NCBI RefSeq assembly: GCF_947179165.1 | Contig: NC_077238.1 | Location: 37,561,793-37,625,792, forward strand | DNA length: 64,000 bases | DNA from: Solanum dulcamara | Taxonomy: Eukaryota; Streptophyta; Magnoliopsida; Solanales; Solanaceae | Direction: 5' to 3' | Shown: in pieces, positions 22,598 through 34,632 of the stretch | Position numbering within the stretch: position 1 is the stretch's first letter | How the letters are laid out: each line of letters starts with the position of its first letter | Translations under genes and position numbers: made by a program | The notes under the pieces: model-generated | The model's input: the letters and a program-made list of their open reading frames with translations, nothing else | Database searches by the model: none | Told to the model about the DNA's origin: nothing

Positions 22598-24008
22598 ATG
22601 TAACTGACTCATAACTTCATTCCCTATCCAAAAAAAATCTGCAGCAAACAAAGAAAAGAAAGCAAACCCTAGCTTAGAGAGAAAGTAGTGACGGCTTGGA
22701 GAAAAAAATAGGTAAGTCCCGATTTCGCTCCGTAAATTAATTATTTAGCATATACCACGGTGACACGGAAGTATTATTAGTATAAAATTAGAGTTTGGTG
22801 CAGCCAAAAAATGGACAGCAAGCTGCCACAACGATTCAGCACGTGAAAAAAAGTTCCAAGGATTTCGGCAAGTTCTAGCCAATTTCGGGAAAGGTAAGGT
22901 CTTGCCCTCTAATTTGAGGTTTATGATGTTATTATAGGGTGTATTACACACCTTGTGGGATGATGGAAGTTGGGTAAAAGTCGGGAAAAGTTCAACATTC
23001 GAAATAAACTAAATTAGAATCGTTATAGTTAAATTGTTGTCGAAATAAGGTGTTGTGCGCGTGGGGGCTGCTGCTGGTTGTGTGATGTGTTTTTTCAGGG
23101 CCTAAATATGTTCTAATGTGGGTTAGGTTTCTTCTTGTTGAATCCATGTAACCCCTCGTTGCGTATAATTGAAGGCGTTGCAAAATAAAGGCTAGACGCC
23201 CTATTGTGATATCGTATTTTTGAATAAGTCGTTTGGAGTTTATGTTGTATATTGTTGGTGTGAATTGCTGAAGGTTGTTGTTGTTGGTTGGATGTAGGTA
23301 TTAGGGACCTAATTAGAAATTCGGATAGGGCATATTATAGGGGAGGTGCTGCCCAATTTTCATTAACGCCTTAACAAACTAAAGAACTAGTCGAGGAAAC
23401 GACTAAGGAAATAGATTCCATTAATACTAAGGTGTAACCTAAGATGCTGGAAAGTTAAGAAGAGTTGATATGCATATTACTCTCCTGTTTAATAGGTTCA
23501 AAGGACGACGAGGCGAATAGGATAAGGAATAACTCAGACAAGGTATGTGAAGTTTTCTTTTGGCGTGTTTTTGGAATAAGTATGTAGAGCTATTCTTCTT
23601 TTCTTTTGGTATGTCTTAGACGTAAGCTATAAATGATATGTATATGATATTTGGGATTTAATCCATTCGTAAATTCCTGAGTATGAGTCGAGACTCTCGT
23701 TTACTTCTTGATATTAGAACTCCTGCAATAGCTGAGTCACTGACTTTAAGTATTCTATATGATGAAAACTAGTACATGTACATCCTATCCCTTGTTTCCT
23801 ATAGAATAACTTACTTTTAAGTAAAATGATATATGAGAGGGGTTTAGAGGTAATTCCATTTATGAACTCTGAGTGTAACTCATGACTTATAGTCACTTCT
23901 GACCATTTAGAGTCTGAAAGTAGTCAACCTATTATTCTCGAGCCTGCTATATAGTGAATAGTAAGTGGAGATACAAGCTCCTTTCCTTGAAGCCTCTGAA
24001 ATGATCAA

Positions 24009-24090
24009 TGTCTCTGATTACATAAATGTGTCTCTGATTGCATAATTGTGTCTCTGATTGCATAAACCATGTTTCTGACTGCATAAGCTA
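24009..24090. repeat. 20-bp tandem repeat tgtctctgattgcataa
   Basis: Units start at 24009, 24029, 24049 and 24070. The other plus-strand A LTRs have only two weaker units (about 8797-8840), so the repeat expanded in this copy. Confidence 0.75.
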
Positions 24091-25078
24091 TGTGGCATTG
24101 TCTGGATGCATGTTTGTGATTCCTGAGGCCCCAACTGATGTAAGCCTAATGACATCTAAAGGGCACTTCGGATAAGTACCTTCCTGGTCTTCAGGTGACA
24201 GTTCACTTGACAGTTTCATCGAGTCTCAGATAAGGACTTAGTTGCATATGGCTTCTCACTACTCTACTTGTGCATGCTGTAACCTTTCTTTCTTCACGTC
24301 CCACGATGGGCCGGATATTATATCGGGCATAGCTTTACTACTTCTTTCACCGCGTCTTGGGCCGGATGTGTATAGTTCCACGCACGAGAAGACGATGCCG
24401 TACGTGAGGTGTGATATATGTTATATGTTATGATGATACGATTATTCACCGAGTCCCAGGCCAGCTGCAATATGATAGTATATGTGGCGAAATAAGGGAG
24501 GCACCACCGAGTCCCTCTTTAGAAGGCCGGGTACATATGTATATTATGATGGTACGCTATAGACGTACACCACTCCATTCACCGAGTCCCTCACTAAAGG
24601 GCCGGATACTTTATGTAGGCATGCATATGATATTAAAGCAATACATTGTGACCCTGAGCCCCGCAGTGAACCGGGTGTAATATGATGATATACATGATAA
24701 GATAATACCATATACGATGATATGATACCGTATACGATGATATGATGAAATGAAATGCATTATGATACGATGATATGTGATTATAAAGAAGTGATTATAA
24801 CACCGAGTTCACTAGAGGGCCGGGCACAGCATATGATGATGTGTATGAGACGAGTGATTATAACACCGAGTTCACTTGTCGGCTTGTATGCCTTTATGTG
24901 TTATGAGACGAGTGAAGGAGGCCATACGTACACGAAAAAGGTTTAACTCATTGGGGTTTTTTATGAGTAGTATCACCTTGTTCATAGTTCAATATGACTA
25001 TAACTGATAGATAGGCATACAGGGGGGGTCCAGGTCGGACCCTAGTCGCGGCCTATGGGGTTGGGTCGTGACAGCCAC

Positions 25079-26834
25079 ATTCCATTCATCCCAATCAGTA
25101 ATTAGCATGGCTCATAATTGGTTTAAATTCTCCACTCGAGAGTACTTATACTTTGATGATTCGTGTTTTAAGATCCGTTATTAGACTAACCTTTTTCCAG
25201 TGGATACCGCTTATTCTTCTAATAACCTCGTAATGCAGCAGTTGTCCTGCCAATCACCATTCCCTCTCTTTGCAGGATCTCACTAATCATCAAGTTAAAG
25301 TCACGTATACACAATACTTCTTTATGCCTCCTGAGCTTTCACCTTTGTTGTGTGCTTAAGGCTCACTTCTAATCCTGTGTAAAACCATATCAACTTTATT
25401 GTAGTAGTGCCTTGTCTTATCACCTTTTTATTGTACTATACCTTCAGTTCGTAACTATTTATTTCCCTTTTTGTTCGATACTCATACTTAATTAATCACA
25501 TCTATCTTGAACGCCTATATTAGAACTTCTCTATTATTCCTCCAACTCATATCCATTTTTGGTTGGGCGCGAGGAATTCCATATTGCTCTTTATTTCCTT
25601 GGACTAGCTACCCTTTTCATCATCACACAACCTTTATTCGAAACGTTCCTTACAGAACTTGATAAATCTTCCTTATTTGTTCCATAGCTTGCTTTTCCGT
25701 TTCACTCCTATCTTTACATTCCATTTGCATGGACCACGTCATACCTTCTAGTTATTTTCTTACTAAGCTTTACTTATTCTCATAATGATTTTTGTTGTAT
25801 TCACATGGTACCTTGTTCGCATTCAGTCCCATAGTATAACACTGCTTGACCTTCTTCACAATTCTTACTATGGTCTACTTACCCTTCTTAGTTAGTCTTA
25901 TCCTTAATGTTTCACAAGCTGTCTTATTAACACTTCACTTCCGTCATAATCCTTTTTCCCTTATACTCTTGTTGTAATCATACTGTTACTTCTTTCAACT
26001 ATAACTCTTTATAGTTTATCCCTATGTATCAATTCAGGCGATGCCTTACTATATAATTTTATCCCGATCTACCAGTCTTCTCTAAGTCATCTTCTTTGGC
26101 TTATAGGTCCTTTCCAACTTCGTTCTACTATACTAGTATCGACCTCCTAGTTTCTATTGCCATTAATTCAGCAATTAACTTATTTCTCGAGGTCAGCCAT
26201 ACTCGTTTAGTGAAATCTCATCGTTGTTGCGAGCACAACCTTTCAAGACATACTACAGCCTTGTATCTCATTCTCTTTTTATGTCTAAGAAAATTTAGGC
26301 AGAGTTTCCTCTGTATTTCTTACTATCTCAACACCTGCACGCAGAAAATACCAATAATGCCTCACAGGGAACACATATATATATTCGTATAGTATCATAT
26401 CGCAGCCACACAGGGCACCCACATTAGGAGTATAAAAATGGACTTACCTCGTATGTCCCCTCAAACTGCACCTGTTGCACTTTCCTGTATACTTTTCCTT
26501 TCATTTTCCAACTTTATATATCAATTGTATTAAAACACCTTACTTGCCATTTTTCTTTCGTGCCTTTGCTTACTTGCGTGCTTTGTAACTTCCAGTATCG
26601 TCGGTTACTTTCTTCTATCGATATTGTCCTTCTGCTGAAATCACAAGTTAGTATGAGGGATTTCACTTTCTACGAATCAGCTCTATCGCACGATTCTAGA
26701 TATGAAAGAAAGTAACATCCTAAATGTCCTGTAGCCTCCTGTTTATAGATGTAGTGCACAACACACCGATAAACAAGACTCTACTAGACACTTTCTTTAG
26801 ACATTCCAAGGACAAATTGCTCTAATACTACTTC
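25079..26834 (-). mobile_element. Internal region of minus-strand A element, 5' half with gag deleted
   Basis: From the PBS at the right the leader matches 10,260-10,400 of the plus copy in complement. The sequence then jumps: the complement of 26340-26420 corresponds to the end of the plus copy's gag ORF (ccctgtgtggctgcgata). About 0.9 kb of gag is therefore missing, and a diverged stretch at 26430-26660 has no obvious counterpart. The rest matches the non-coding middle region in complement. No coding capacity remains. Confidence 0.7.
26819..26830 (-). other. Primer-binding site (degraded) of minus-strand A element
   Basis: The minus strand reads TAGTATTAGAGC against the canonical TGGTATCAGAGC, four bases from the 5' LTR end at 26835. 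The two changes are G-to-A and C-to-T transitions. Confidence 0.85.
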
Positions 26835-27556
26835 TGTCATAACCCAACCCCATAGGCCGTGACTGGGGTCTGACCTGGGCCCCCGTATACATACCTATCA
26901 GCTACACTTATGTTGAACCATGTGTGATGTGATACTATACACAAAAACCTCAATTGTTTAAAATTTTCTCATATACATGTAGCCTCTTTCATTCGTATCA
27001 TATCATAAAAGGGAACGCAAGCCGACGAGGTTGCCATAGCATAAAAACGTTTACAACGTGTAATATAGGCACAGTCAGAACAAACTCATACATAACCCAT
27101 ATATACATGTATACAGACCTCTAAGAATAATAACTGCATCATATGGCGGGACAGGGCCCCCACCGTACCCCTGAATAAATGAATATGTACATCAAACAAC
27201 TAGTATCAAAACCTAGGCTCCAAAACAGTGGAGCACTTTCAACATAGCTGAGAAGAACTCCTAAGCTGACGAATCTCCAAAATGAACATTTGTACCTGTG
27301 GGCATGAAATGCAGCCCCTCAAAGAAAGGGAGGTCAGTATGATATATGTACTGAGTATATAAGCATAACATAACTGAGATAACAACTAAAACGAGGATGC
27401 AAGAAACCAAGTATAACATTTAATAGGGTGCTGTGCCTTCACCTCACAAAATAAAGTCATGTATACCACTATCACGTACTGTATCCTGCCCGCTCGGGGA
27501 CTCGGTGTTACAAATACATCATCTATCATGATAGGTATATATATGCCATTAACGCT
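26835..27556 (-). mobile_element. 5' LTR of minus-strand A element, terminal part
   Basis: Starts tgtcataacccaacccc and follows the LTR order, including the uninterrupted gttgccatagcataaaaacg site, up to ccattaacgctgtggga at about 27556. There the collinearity stops, well short of the LTR start. Confidence 0.85.
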
Positions 27557-28020
27557 GTGGGAAGTACAACCTTAAGTTTCTTAGATATTATCATATGAGC
27601 CGGATAAGCTACGATATTATCAAATGACGTTAAGAAAAGGAGAATGTGATACCCCATAGTAGAGAAGGTTGGAAATAGAATAATAAGAATCCAGAAGGAA
27701 TTGGAGGCCAAGAAATGAATCGTGGGACTTGATTTAGCTACGTAAGCTACTAATTTAGACATATCAAGCTTACGTAGCATGGATTACATGTTTTTTTAAA
27801 ATAAGACGAGATTACGAACCCACAAGGAAGGGGGAAAAGACGACACGTGGCAACCAATGGAAGAGTGACATGTGGCAGCACCTTAAGCAAATAGGTGACC
27901 CACCTGCTTGCGGTCAAGTAGGTGAGCCACCTGCTTGGGGGAGGTGGACCCCACACCCTATGGTAGCCCCTAGTTGGCAGCATAATATGGTGGCCAATCA
28001 TGGCTTGACATGTGTCATCC
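27557..28020 (+). mobile_element. Inverted family A LTR segment
   Basis: Plus-oriented copy of the first part of the A LTR: ccttaagtttcttagatattatcatatgagccgg matches about 6820-6850, continuing through the G-box/AGGTG promoter block to gacatgtgtcatcc. It lacks the first bases and the TATA box. It lies directly against a minus-oriented piece of the same LTR, so it is either an inversion within the LTR or a second truncated insertion. Confidence 0.75.
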
Positions 28021-28657
28021 ATATTATAGATCGCATGTTCTTATTGTCAGTTATGGTTCCTATCCCACATATGTATGATCTATTATGTATGCTATTATTT
28101 TAAATTATGCTTTTTAAATGCTTTGGTAAATATGGTTTTCTCATGACTTTACTTACCTTAGCTTATCATGTGATTTACTTGATCATTTCCTATCATGATT
28201 TACGTTCCATGTCACGCCCTCATACTTATTACATTCCAACGTACTAATGCATAATTTTTACCTATATTATCTCATAATGTAGGGGTTGAGGTTGAAGATC
28301 ACACCTATCTACGTGGCTAGTTAAGCTTTCTTATCCAACGGTGTTGTAGTGAGTCCTCATTTATCGGGGACTATTTATCGAGTTAGTCATTATTTTCAAA
28401 GACTTTTTCTATGTTTCATATTAAGGGTGAGCTTGGGACATATCTTAGCCTCCGCCCATATTCATGAGTAGAGGCATCTAGTTGGACAAATATTTCGAGT
28501 TTATATTGTCATGTGACGTTCTTAAATTTCTATTCATAGTTTAGACTCTCTTATAATATTTCCATTTTAACTTTATCTTATGTATGTTTATGATATGTAA
28601 AAGAGGCTTGGTTTTGATCACTATGTTATGACTAGGCCCTAGGTCGGGTCGTTACAT
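28021..28657 (+). mobile_element. LTR-like 3' fragment of unassigned gypsy family
   Basis: AT-rich, with no reading frame. It ends gactaggccctaggtcgggtcgttaca, the form of a gypsy LTR 3' terminus. No partner LTR is present in the window, so the family is unassigned. Confidence 0.4.
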
Positions 28658-29175
28658 ACATACTCGTACAATTGATATACTCACGCCATTTGGCCTGCAT
28701 CATTTTATGATGTAGATACAAGTGCTAGAGATCATCAATAGGAGCTTTATTGAAGATCTCTTCCTTCCTGAGAGTGGTGACACCTTCTTGCTTCCACGGA
28801 AATCATATTTATTTTAAATTATTTTTTTTGAGTATTTTCTTTCAGGTAGTTGTGGACTTATCTCGGCACCCCTTTGACATTTGATAGAGGCTTCTTAGAC
28901 ATAGATTAAGTTGAGGTCTCCTTGAGTTGTTATTTTCTCAAAAAAATCTATTTTTATGAGACTGATTTGAGCTATTTGAGATTGATGATTTTAAGATTTT
29001 CAATTTTATTGAGTATTGAGTTGTTAGCCCACTTAAATATCTCTTTGGGTTATTTTAGTCTTCCGTAGATATGTTTGAATGAGTGATTGGACCAAATGGT
29101 TCACTCAGGGCCAGCAATGGTTTCTGAGTGTCGGCCACGCCTAGAGTACCCTTACGAGGCGTGTCATGAAGTACG
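28658..29175 (+). mobile_element. Family B LTR 3' fragment, plus strand
   Basis: tacatactcgtac ... gtgctagagatcatcaatagg ... ccagcaatggtttctgagtg ... gcgtgtcatga. It matches in complement the minus-strand LTR at 40580-41080. The 5' part of the LTR is missing. It lies just upstream of integrase remnants that may belong to the same or another element. Confidence 0.65.
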
Positions 29176-29269
29176 ATTCTTGTGAGTAGAGATACGAATA
29201 TGAGTATTGACAGTTATGTTGATTCAGAACTAAGTGATTGACTATATTAATCGAACATAGATATGTGTG

Positions 29270-30330
29270 AGAGAGATTATTCTTAAGAAATTCCTAACTC
29301 TAAATACATTATGGATCATGGATCCATTTAGATATATCTCTACCTGAAGCAATTGTACTTGTGGAAACATATAAAGAAAGATATTGCTAATTGTGTTTCT
29401 AGTTTATGGCCTATGAACATGTAAAGATAAGTGTAAGCAACCTATATGACTACTACTACAATTTGAGATTTCAGAATAGAAATTGGAAAGAGTTACTATT
29501 GGTTTTATGAACAAACTACCACAAACCCTTAGAGGTTATGACCTGTATGGGTATTTGTAGATTGGCTTACAAAGTCGGCACACTTCTTATTATTCAAAAC
29601 TTGATAAACTAGAGAAACATCTGCAAAAATTTACATGAATTGTTTGACTCCATGAGTTCTAGTGTCTATCATATTTGACAGAGTATCACTGTTTATTTCA
29701 AGCTTTTGAGAAGCTTTGTTTGAAACATTTAGTGCACATATAGATCACAGTACTACATTTATTCACAAACAAACAAATATTTTGAACATAACTATGTAAA
29801 TCTTGAAGGATATGTTGAGAGCTTGTATTCCTTATTTTGGGGGTAGTTGGGATACTTACATGCCTTTAGTTAAATTTGCCTACAACAAAAACTTTTAGAT
29901 AGCTACAGATGAAGCCTTGTATGACAGGCGTTGTTGTTCTTCTATAGGGTGGTTGGAAATTGGAGAGGCTAATGTATTGGGACCAGACTTGGTATAGGAA
30001 GCTATGGACAAAGTTTTGTTAACCAAACATAAGTTTCTCGTAGTTTAAATAGATGAAAGTCTTAGATATATAAGAGGAAAATAAATTTAGTACATAGTTG
30101 GAGACTGAATCTTCCCATGAGTCCCTCCATGGAAAGCATGAAATAATGTAAGAAAATGGAAAAAAAAGAAAAGGTAAATTGAGATCGATATATATAAAAA
30201 TTTATGAGATTATCTGATCGAATGGGACCATTGTTAGTCGTCCAGTGTTATATGTTTCTACTAAGAAAACATATATCATACTACTCTCATGTGCATGAAG
30301 TACAAACTTAAAAACTTGGTGAGAATTTTA
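29270..30330 (+). pseudogene. Integrase remnant of gypsy element D
   Basis: Heavily frameshifted. From about 29350 it reads LKQLYLWKHIKKDIANCVS (end of the zinc-binding region), then about 29550 VFVDWLTKSAHF with the first catalytic Asp, then IFDRVSLF (second Asp) and SSFWEALFETF. Around 29800-29960 come MLRACIPYFGGSW-like and GWLEIG-like patches. It stops at 30330, where the family B element starts. The continuation of the same protein (YEEEP...) is at 42889, 12.6 kb further on. Confidence 0.78.
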
Positions 30331-32575
30331 TATCACACCTCGGAAGGGAATCCTAGATATAACCGGCACTCATAAGCCATTACTGGCTCCCAATAGAACC
30401 ACTTGGCCAGACCACACATTTATTCATTCAGCGAAAGACTTAGTTTAAGAGAAAAACAATCTTAGTGGGATAACTCAATCAACAATCTGAATCATTCTAA
30501 TCAGAAACATAGTTTGAAAGAAAACTAATTAAGAGTTAAATACATCGAAACAAATCCATCAGTATCTAGTCTATGAAGCCTCTATCTTTACTATCTAGAT
30601 GGTGCCAATGATATGTTCATGGATACCTCAAAAGAAATAATCATAAGCAATGGTAAAAAAAGTGAATATGACCAACTCAATATGATATGGAAGTATAAAA
30701 TATTACATTGCTTTATGAAGGGCTCAATAATATACAATTTGTTCAAAACATCTCATATACTTTCATGCACAATCTAGGAGTCTCTATGAACTGATAACAA
30801 TCCCACCACCTATAAGTAGGTGATGTACAATGAAATAACGTCGTTTCCACATCCTTCCAATACTTGCCAAGTAAAGGACGAATCAACCAATCTTGGATCC
30901 ACAATCAATCAAGTCATATCTTTTCAGGACAAGAAAAAGGGAAATATCCAACTTTCACGGTTCAATCCTCTCCTACGTTGGATACGTAGTTATTGAGTTT
31001 TAATCTCACTCAATTCGATGCTCGATACTACTCCCAAAACTCAATATACTCATATAACTTAAACCAATAAGTTCAATCAAAACTTTTGACTAGTCTCATT
31101 GGACTCTCATCAAAACTTAATCTCATCTCAATCATTATGCTCTTTCAAATCAACTCAATCCAATCCACTCATTTTTATTAAATACTCAAATCTATTAAGT
31201 CTCTTTAAAACATGCAATATCCACTCAAATTATGCATAGATAAATTAGGATCAAAATAGTTATAATCTTAAAGACTCTTTTAATTCTGCTCGGGCTCGGC
31301 TCATGCTCAAATCATCAAGTTCTTTTAGAAAAATATATATTTTCAAAATCAATCCCAACTTATTAAAACTCTGTCTCAAAATTATTATTTATTCTCAAAA
31401 TATTCATGTTCAATATAATAATTAAAAGATTTCTTATACTCAACTCCTGCTTGACTTAGTCTCATGCAGGACATTTACCATTCATACTTTCAACTCAATC
31501 AATACATAAAATAGAATATAGTCCTCAATTAGGGTTCATGTAAATAAACACATGAACATGCATCCATATCAAATACTCAACCCATGAACATCATCAATAC
31601 GTATTTAATTAAGTATAGGAAACTCAACAAGACAATAGATAACTCAAAAATTCAGTTCAAGGAACTCAAAAACTCCAACTCAACTCAACTCAAATCAATA
31701 AAGATGAAGGGGCACGTGGACAAACTCAGTCCAATATTGTGTTAGCCTTACGTACCTTAAAAGCTTCATAAATCTTGATGAAAAATCTTAACTTGAAGAA
31801 GAACACGCATGAGACTCTTTTCTTGAAATTCTTGGATTTGTTTTTTTGGAAACCCTATGGTTAGCATTTAAGATTTATCTTAACGATTCTTATGTATATG
31901 AAGAAATTTGGGTTGGAAAGCTTGAAATCTATGAAGAAGAACTAACCTTGATAAAGAAACTTGAAAGAGAACCCTTACTTGATGTTTTCTTGAAAATTCT
32001 TCAGAGTTAAAGTTTAAGAGTGAATGAGAGGGTTTTTCATGAGGAAAAATTAATTTCTACATGTTTAGAAACATTAAAATAACCTCCAAAGGATTATAGG
32101 ACAAAAATACCCTTAAAAGAATAAAAGGAGCATCATTTGTCTTAGGCAGCAGAGTCTGTATCCTCTCTGCGTCACGGAGCCATCTCAGACGTCTGCCAGG
32201 ATGGAGCGTCTCCAGTAAATCGGACATGATGTTTTACTAGAAACTCCAAATGAGGCAAACTTGAAGGAGTTGAAAACAAGATAAGTAGATCTTTAATTAG
32301 ATATATCAAGGGCTACCTAACTCTTAATATTATGATAGATATGGTCAATTAAAATTGACCCTTATAAGATCTTATACGAAAACTTAATCGGTAAAGGATC
32401 TTTGAACTTGACTTAGTACTAGAGGTTCCTTATGACCCTAATTCACCTCTAATACACTTCAAATACTTAGGGAAATGATGCTACGAAAATATATAATTAG
32501 GAGTTATCGGGTTTGGGCCTATATGCATAAGAAGAATCGCTCGGGTCTTAGCTTAAAAAATTTTAGGCTATAACA
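30331..32575 (-). mobile_element. Family B LTR, left copy (3' LTR)
   Basis: Plus-strand ends: tatcacacctcgg (TG changed to TA) and ttttaggctataaca. Collinear with 40580-42888 except for a deletion of about 190 bp near 30650. It contains no ORF. The sequence after it, gtatcagtagacc, superficially resembles a PBS in the opposite orientation. Confidence 0.8.
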
Positions 32576-34451
32576 GTATCAGTAGACCAAGGATGGACTC
32601 AAGGCAAGAATAACAATCAAGACTCAAATATTTAACCAATCAAATGCTCTAAACTATCAACTATTCAAACTCAAGGATGGGCATACCAATTCAAATTAAG
32701 CATAGGGACATTACCTTCAACATTATCATTAAAAGGCATGAATAGAATGCATGAACTCAATTACTCAAATACTCATACTCAAGAATGAATATAACCTCAA
32801 AAATAGAAACCCACTTACTAATGAACATCGAATCTAAATTGAAAAGAGGATTACCATCTCGAACAGTTCCATCAAAATTCCTCATGACTCCAAAATAAAA
32901 CTATTTGTCCGATATAATGATAGGACCACTTGTATTAAGAGGTACGACTATTAGTTTTTTGCTCATCAACTCTTATTCACTATGCTTTCTTTCTCGAATA
33001 CTACACTTCATTAATTTAAGCCTATAGCTCTCATCAAAGCCTAAGTCTACTGCATACCCTTATCAAGTTCAAGCCTAACTCTAAGTCATAACGTGCTACC
33101 ATAAGATGATCATACTCATACAAATCTAACCTGCAAGATTCATGTTCTATATCTTTGTAAGGACCTTCATTTAGAGGATGCTACCTATCTTACTAATCTA
33201 ATACACTTACTTGATACCCTTAACAAGAAGTCATCCATCGCCTATTTCTAACACTCACATAATGAGAGTCACGTATTCAAGCTTATTATTGTACTTACTC
33301 AATGGCCTCTTTGAAGTAGAAATCACCTAAGAATTTTCATGTCTACCTTACCATTTCTACACCCGCAATTGCATTAACTTCTACCAAAAGGCATACCAAT
33401 ATACTCTTACCAGTCTATTACACACAACAAGATCCCATCTTGCTTTTCCTCCGCATCTATAACCTCAAGTGGAATCAGCACAGCACAACTCTCACCATAA
33501 GAAACACCTACTCTCTCTCATCTTCCACAACTCATCTACTATCATCAACATCACTATCAAGACTAAAGAGGAAGAATCATTCAAAAAGTTTAGAGAAAAA
33601 GGTCATAAGCATGATTCATTCAAGGTAGTCTAAGCTGGGAACATCCATAACTAATATGATCTCTCTAGTCTTTCATGGCCTATCATGAGTTCAACGAACT
33701 ATACATATTATGAAACTCAAGTCATGTCTCATGTAACATAGGGCTTAAAACTCTTAGACTCATGAGACAAAATTAGGATTGCTGAATGAAATTATTAATT
33801 CTCATCCTCGAACTCAGCATGTATATGCATCAACATAAGGGGTGAATGGGTTTAGGCCATAGGCATGGTGCTCATACACATGGTAGGAATAGAGTATCAC
33901 CTTGACTAAAGTATTATTAATATGCGAGATGGAAAGAAACATTGATGTCAAAGCTTAATCAACTTATCACTATTGAAAGCTCAAGACTTACTTTGGTTCG
34001 TTAACGCATCATCTCCCCCTTAGCCAAAAGGTTATTTCTTTAAGTCTGCGAACCAATTTTTTTTACTAAGCAATAAGAACAGCTCTCCATACGGTTCGAG
34101 TATCATTGTCCATAAGAACAGTTAAACTCTCTTGTTATACTATACTCAAAGATATGAAACTGCTACTAGGACTTTCTTATGAGATACGACTCTTAGCTTC
34201 CTTCTACCTTTATAGACATCTTTCTATACTTGTTGCCCTTATTAGCATATATAGCCGTTTTCTATAACTCTTGTGAACTAACCTCTTCTTTTAGACTGCC
34301 AACACTCAACTTCTAGGCTCTCATACATATGACTGAAGAAAACTTGAATTATAATAGGAGACTCCTCATCATCTATACATAACCCCATTCGACCCAACTT
34401 TTAAAGATGATAAGGAATTCTTACATCAGCCTGCTCCACATTGAAAACTTA
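32576..34451 (-). mobile_element. Internal region of element B, 3' portion
   Basis: About 1.9 kb of AT-rich sequence with many actcaa words. No conserved protein motif is seen on either strand; a 62-codon plus-strand ORF at 33440 is composition-driven. It ends at GTTAT (34452-34456), the TSD of the solo LTR C. Confidence 0.55.
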
Positions 34452-34632
34452 GTTATTGTCACAACTTAAAAATTGAGGACATGATGGTATACATTCTAAC
34501 ACCCAACCTGATGTGTAAGGCTAAAAATAAAACTAGTATGAACTCTCAAAGGGGAAGTCAGGCCATAAAATAAACAATAGCTAGGCACAAATAAAATATC
34601 CCAAAAGTTGGTGTCATAAGTATAAGAGCATC

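Larger units (their letters stand above)
22041..25073 (+). mobile_element. Solo family A LTR, plus strand
   Basis: Starts tgttacaccccacactc and ends tggggttgggtcgtgaca; 3033 bp with no internal region. GCCAC at 22036-22040 is repeated at 25074-25078. Removing the LTR and one GCCAC restores tcaaagccacattcc, which is exactly the complement of 12,210-12,230 in the plus-strand A element. It is shorter than other copies because part of the terminal region (about 24860-24900) is deleted. It arose by insertion and then LTR-LTR recombination. Confidence 0.95.
6578..28020 (-). mobile_element. Minus-strand family A gypsy element, interrupted twice
   Basis: Read on the minus strand the parts are: 5' LTR (26835 to about 27556, rearranged), PBS (26819-26830), internal region (20562-26834), PPT (20548-20561) and 3' LTR (20547 back to 6578). 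A plus-strand element (6783-17554) interrupts the 3' LTR and a solo LTR (22041-25073) interrupts the internal region. The internal sequence without the insertion is about 3.2 kb, against 3.9 kb in the plus-strand copy. Most of gag and an integrase piece are deleted. Its outer TSD cannot be tested because the right end is rearranged. The left terminus reads TATCACG instead of TGTCACG. Confidence 0.85.

Noticed and set aside
32576..32595. gtatcagtagacc after the left B LTR, resembling a plus-strand PBS
   Set aside because: Too far from TGGTATCAGAGC, and the right LTR has a much better PBS in the opposite orientation.
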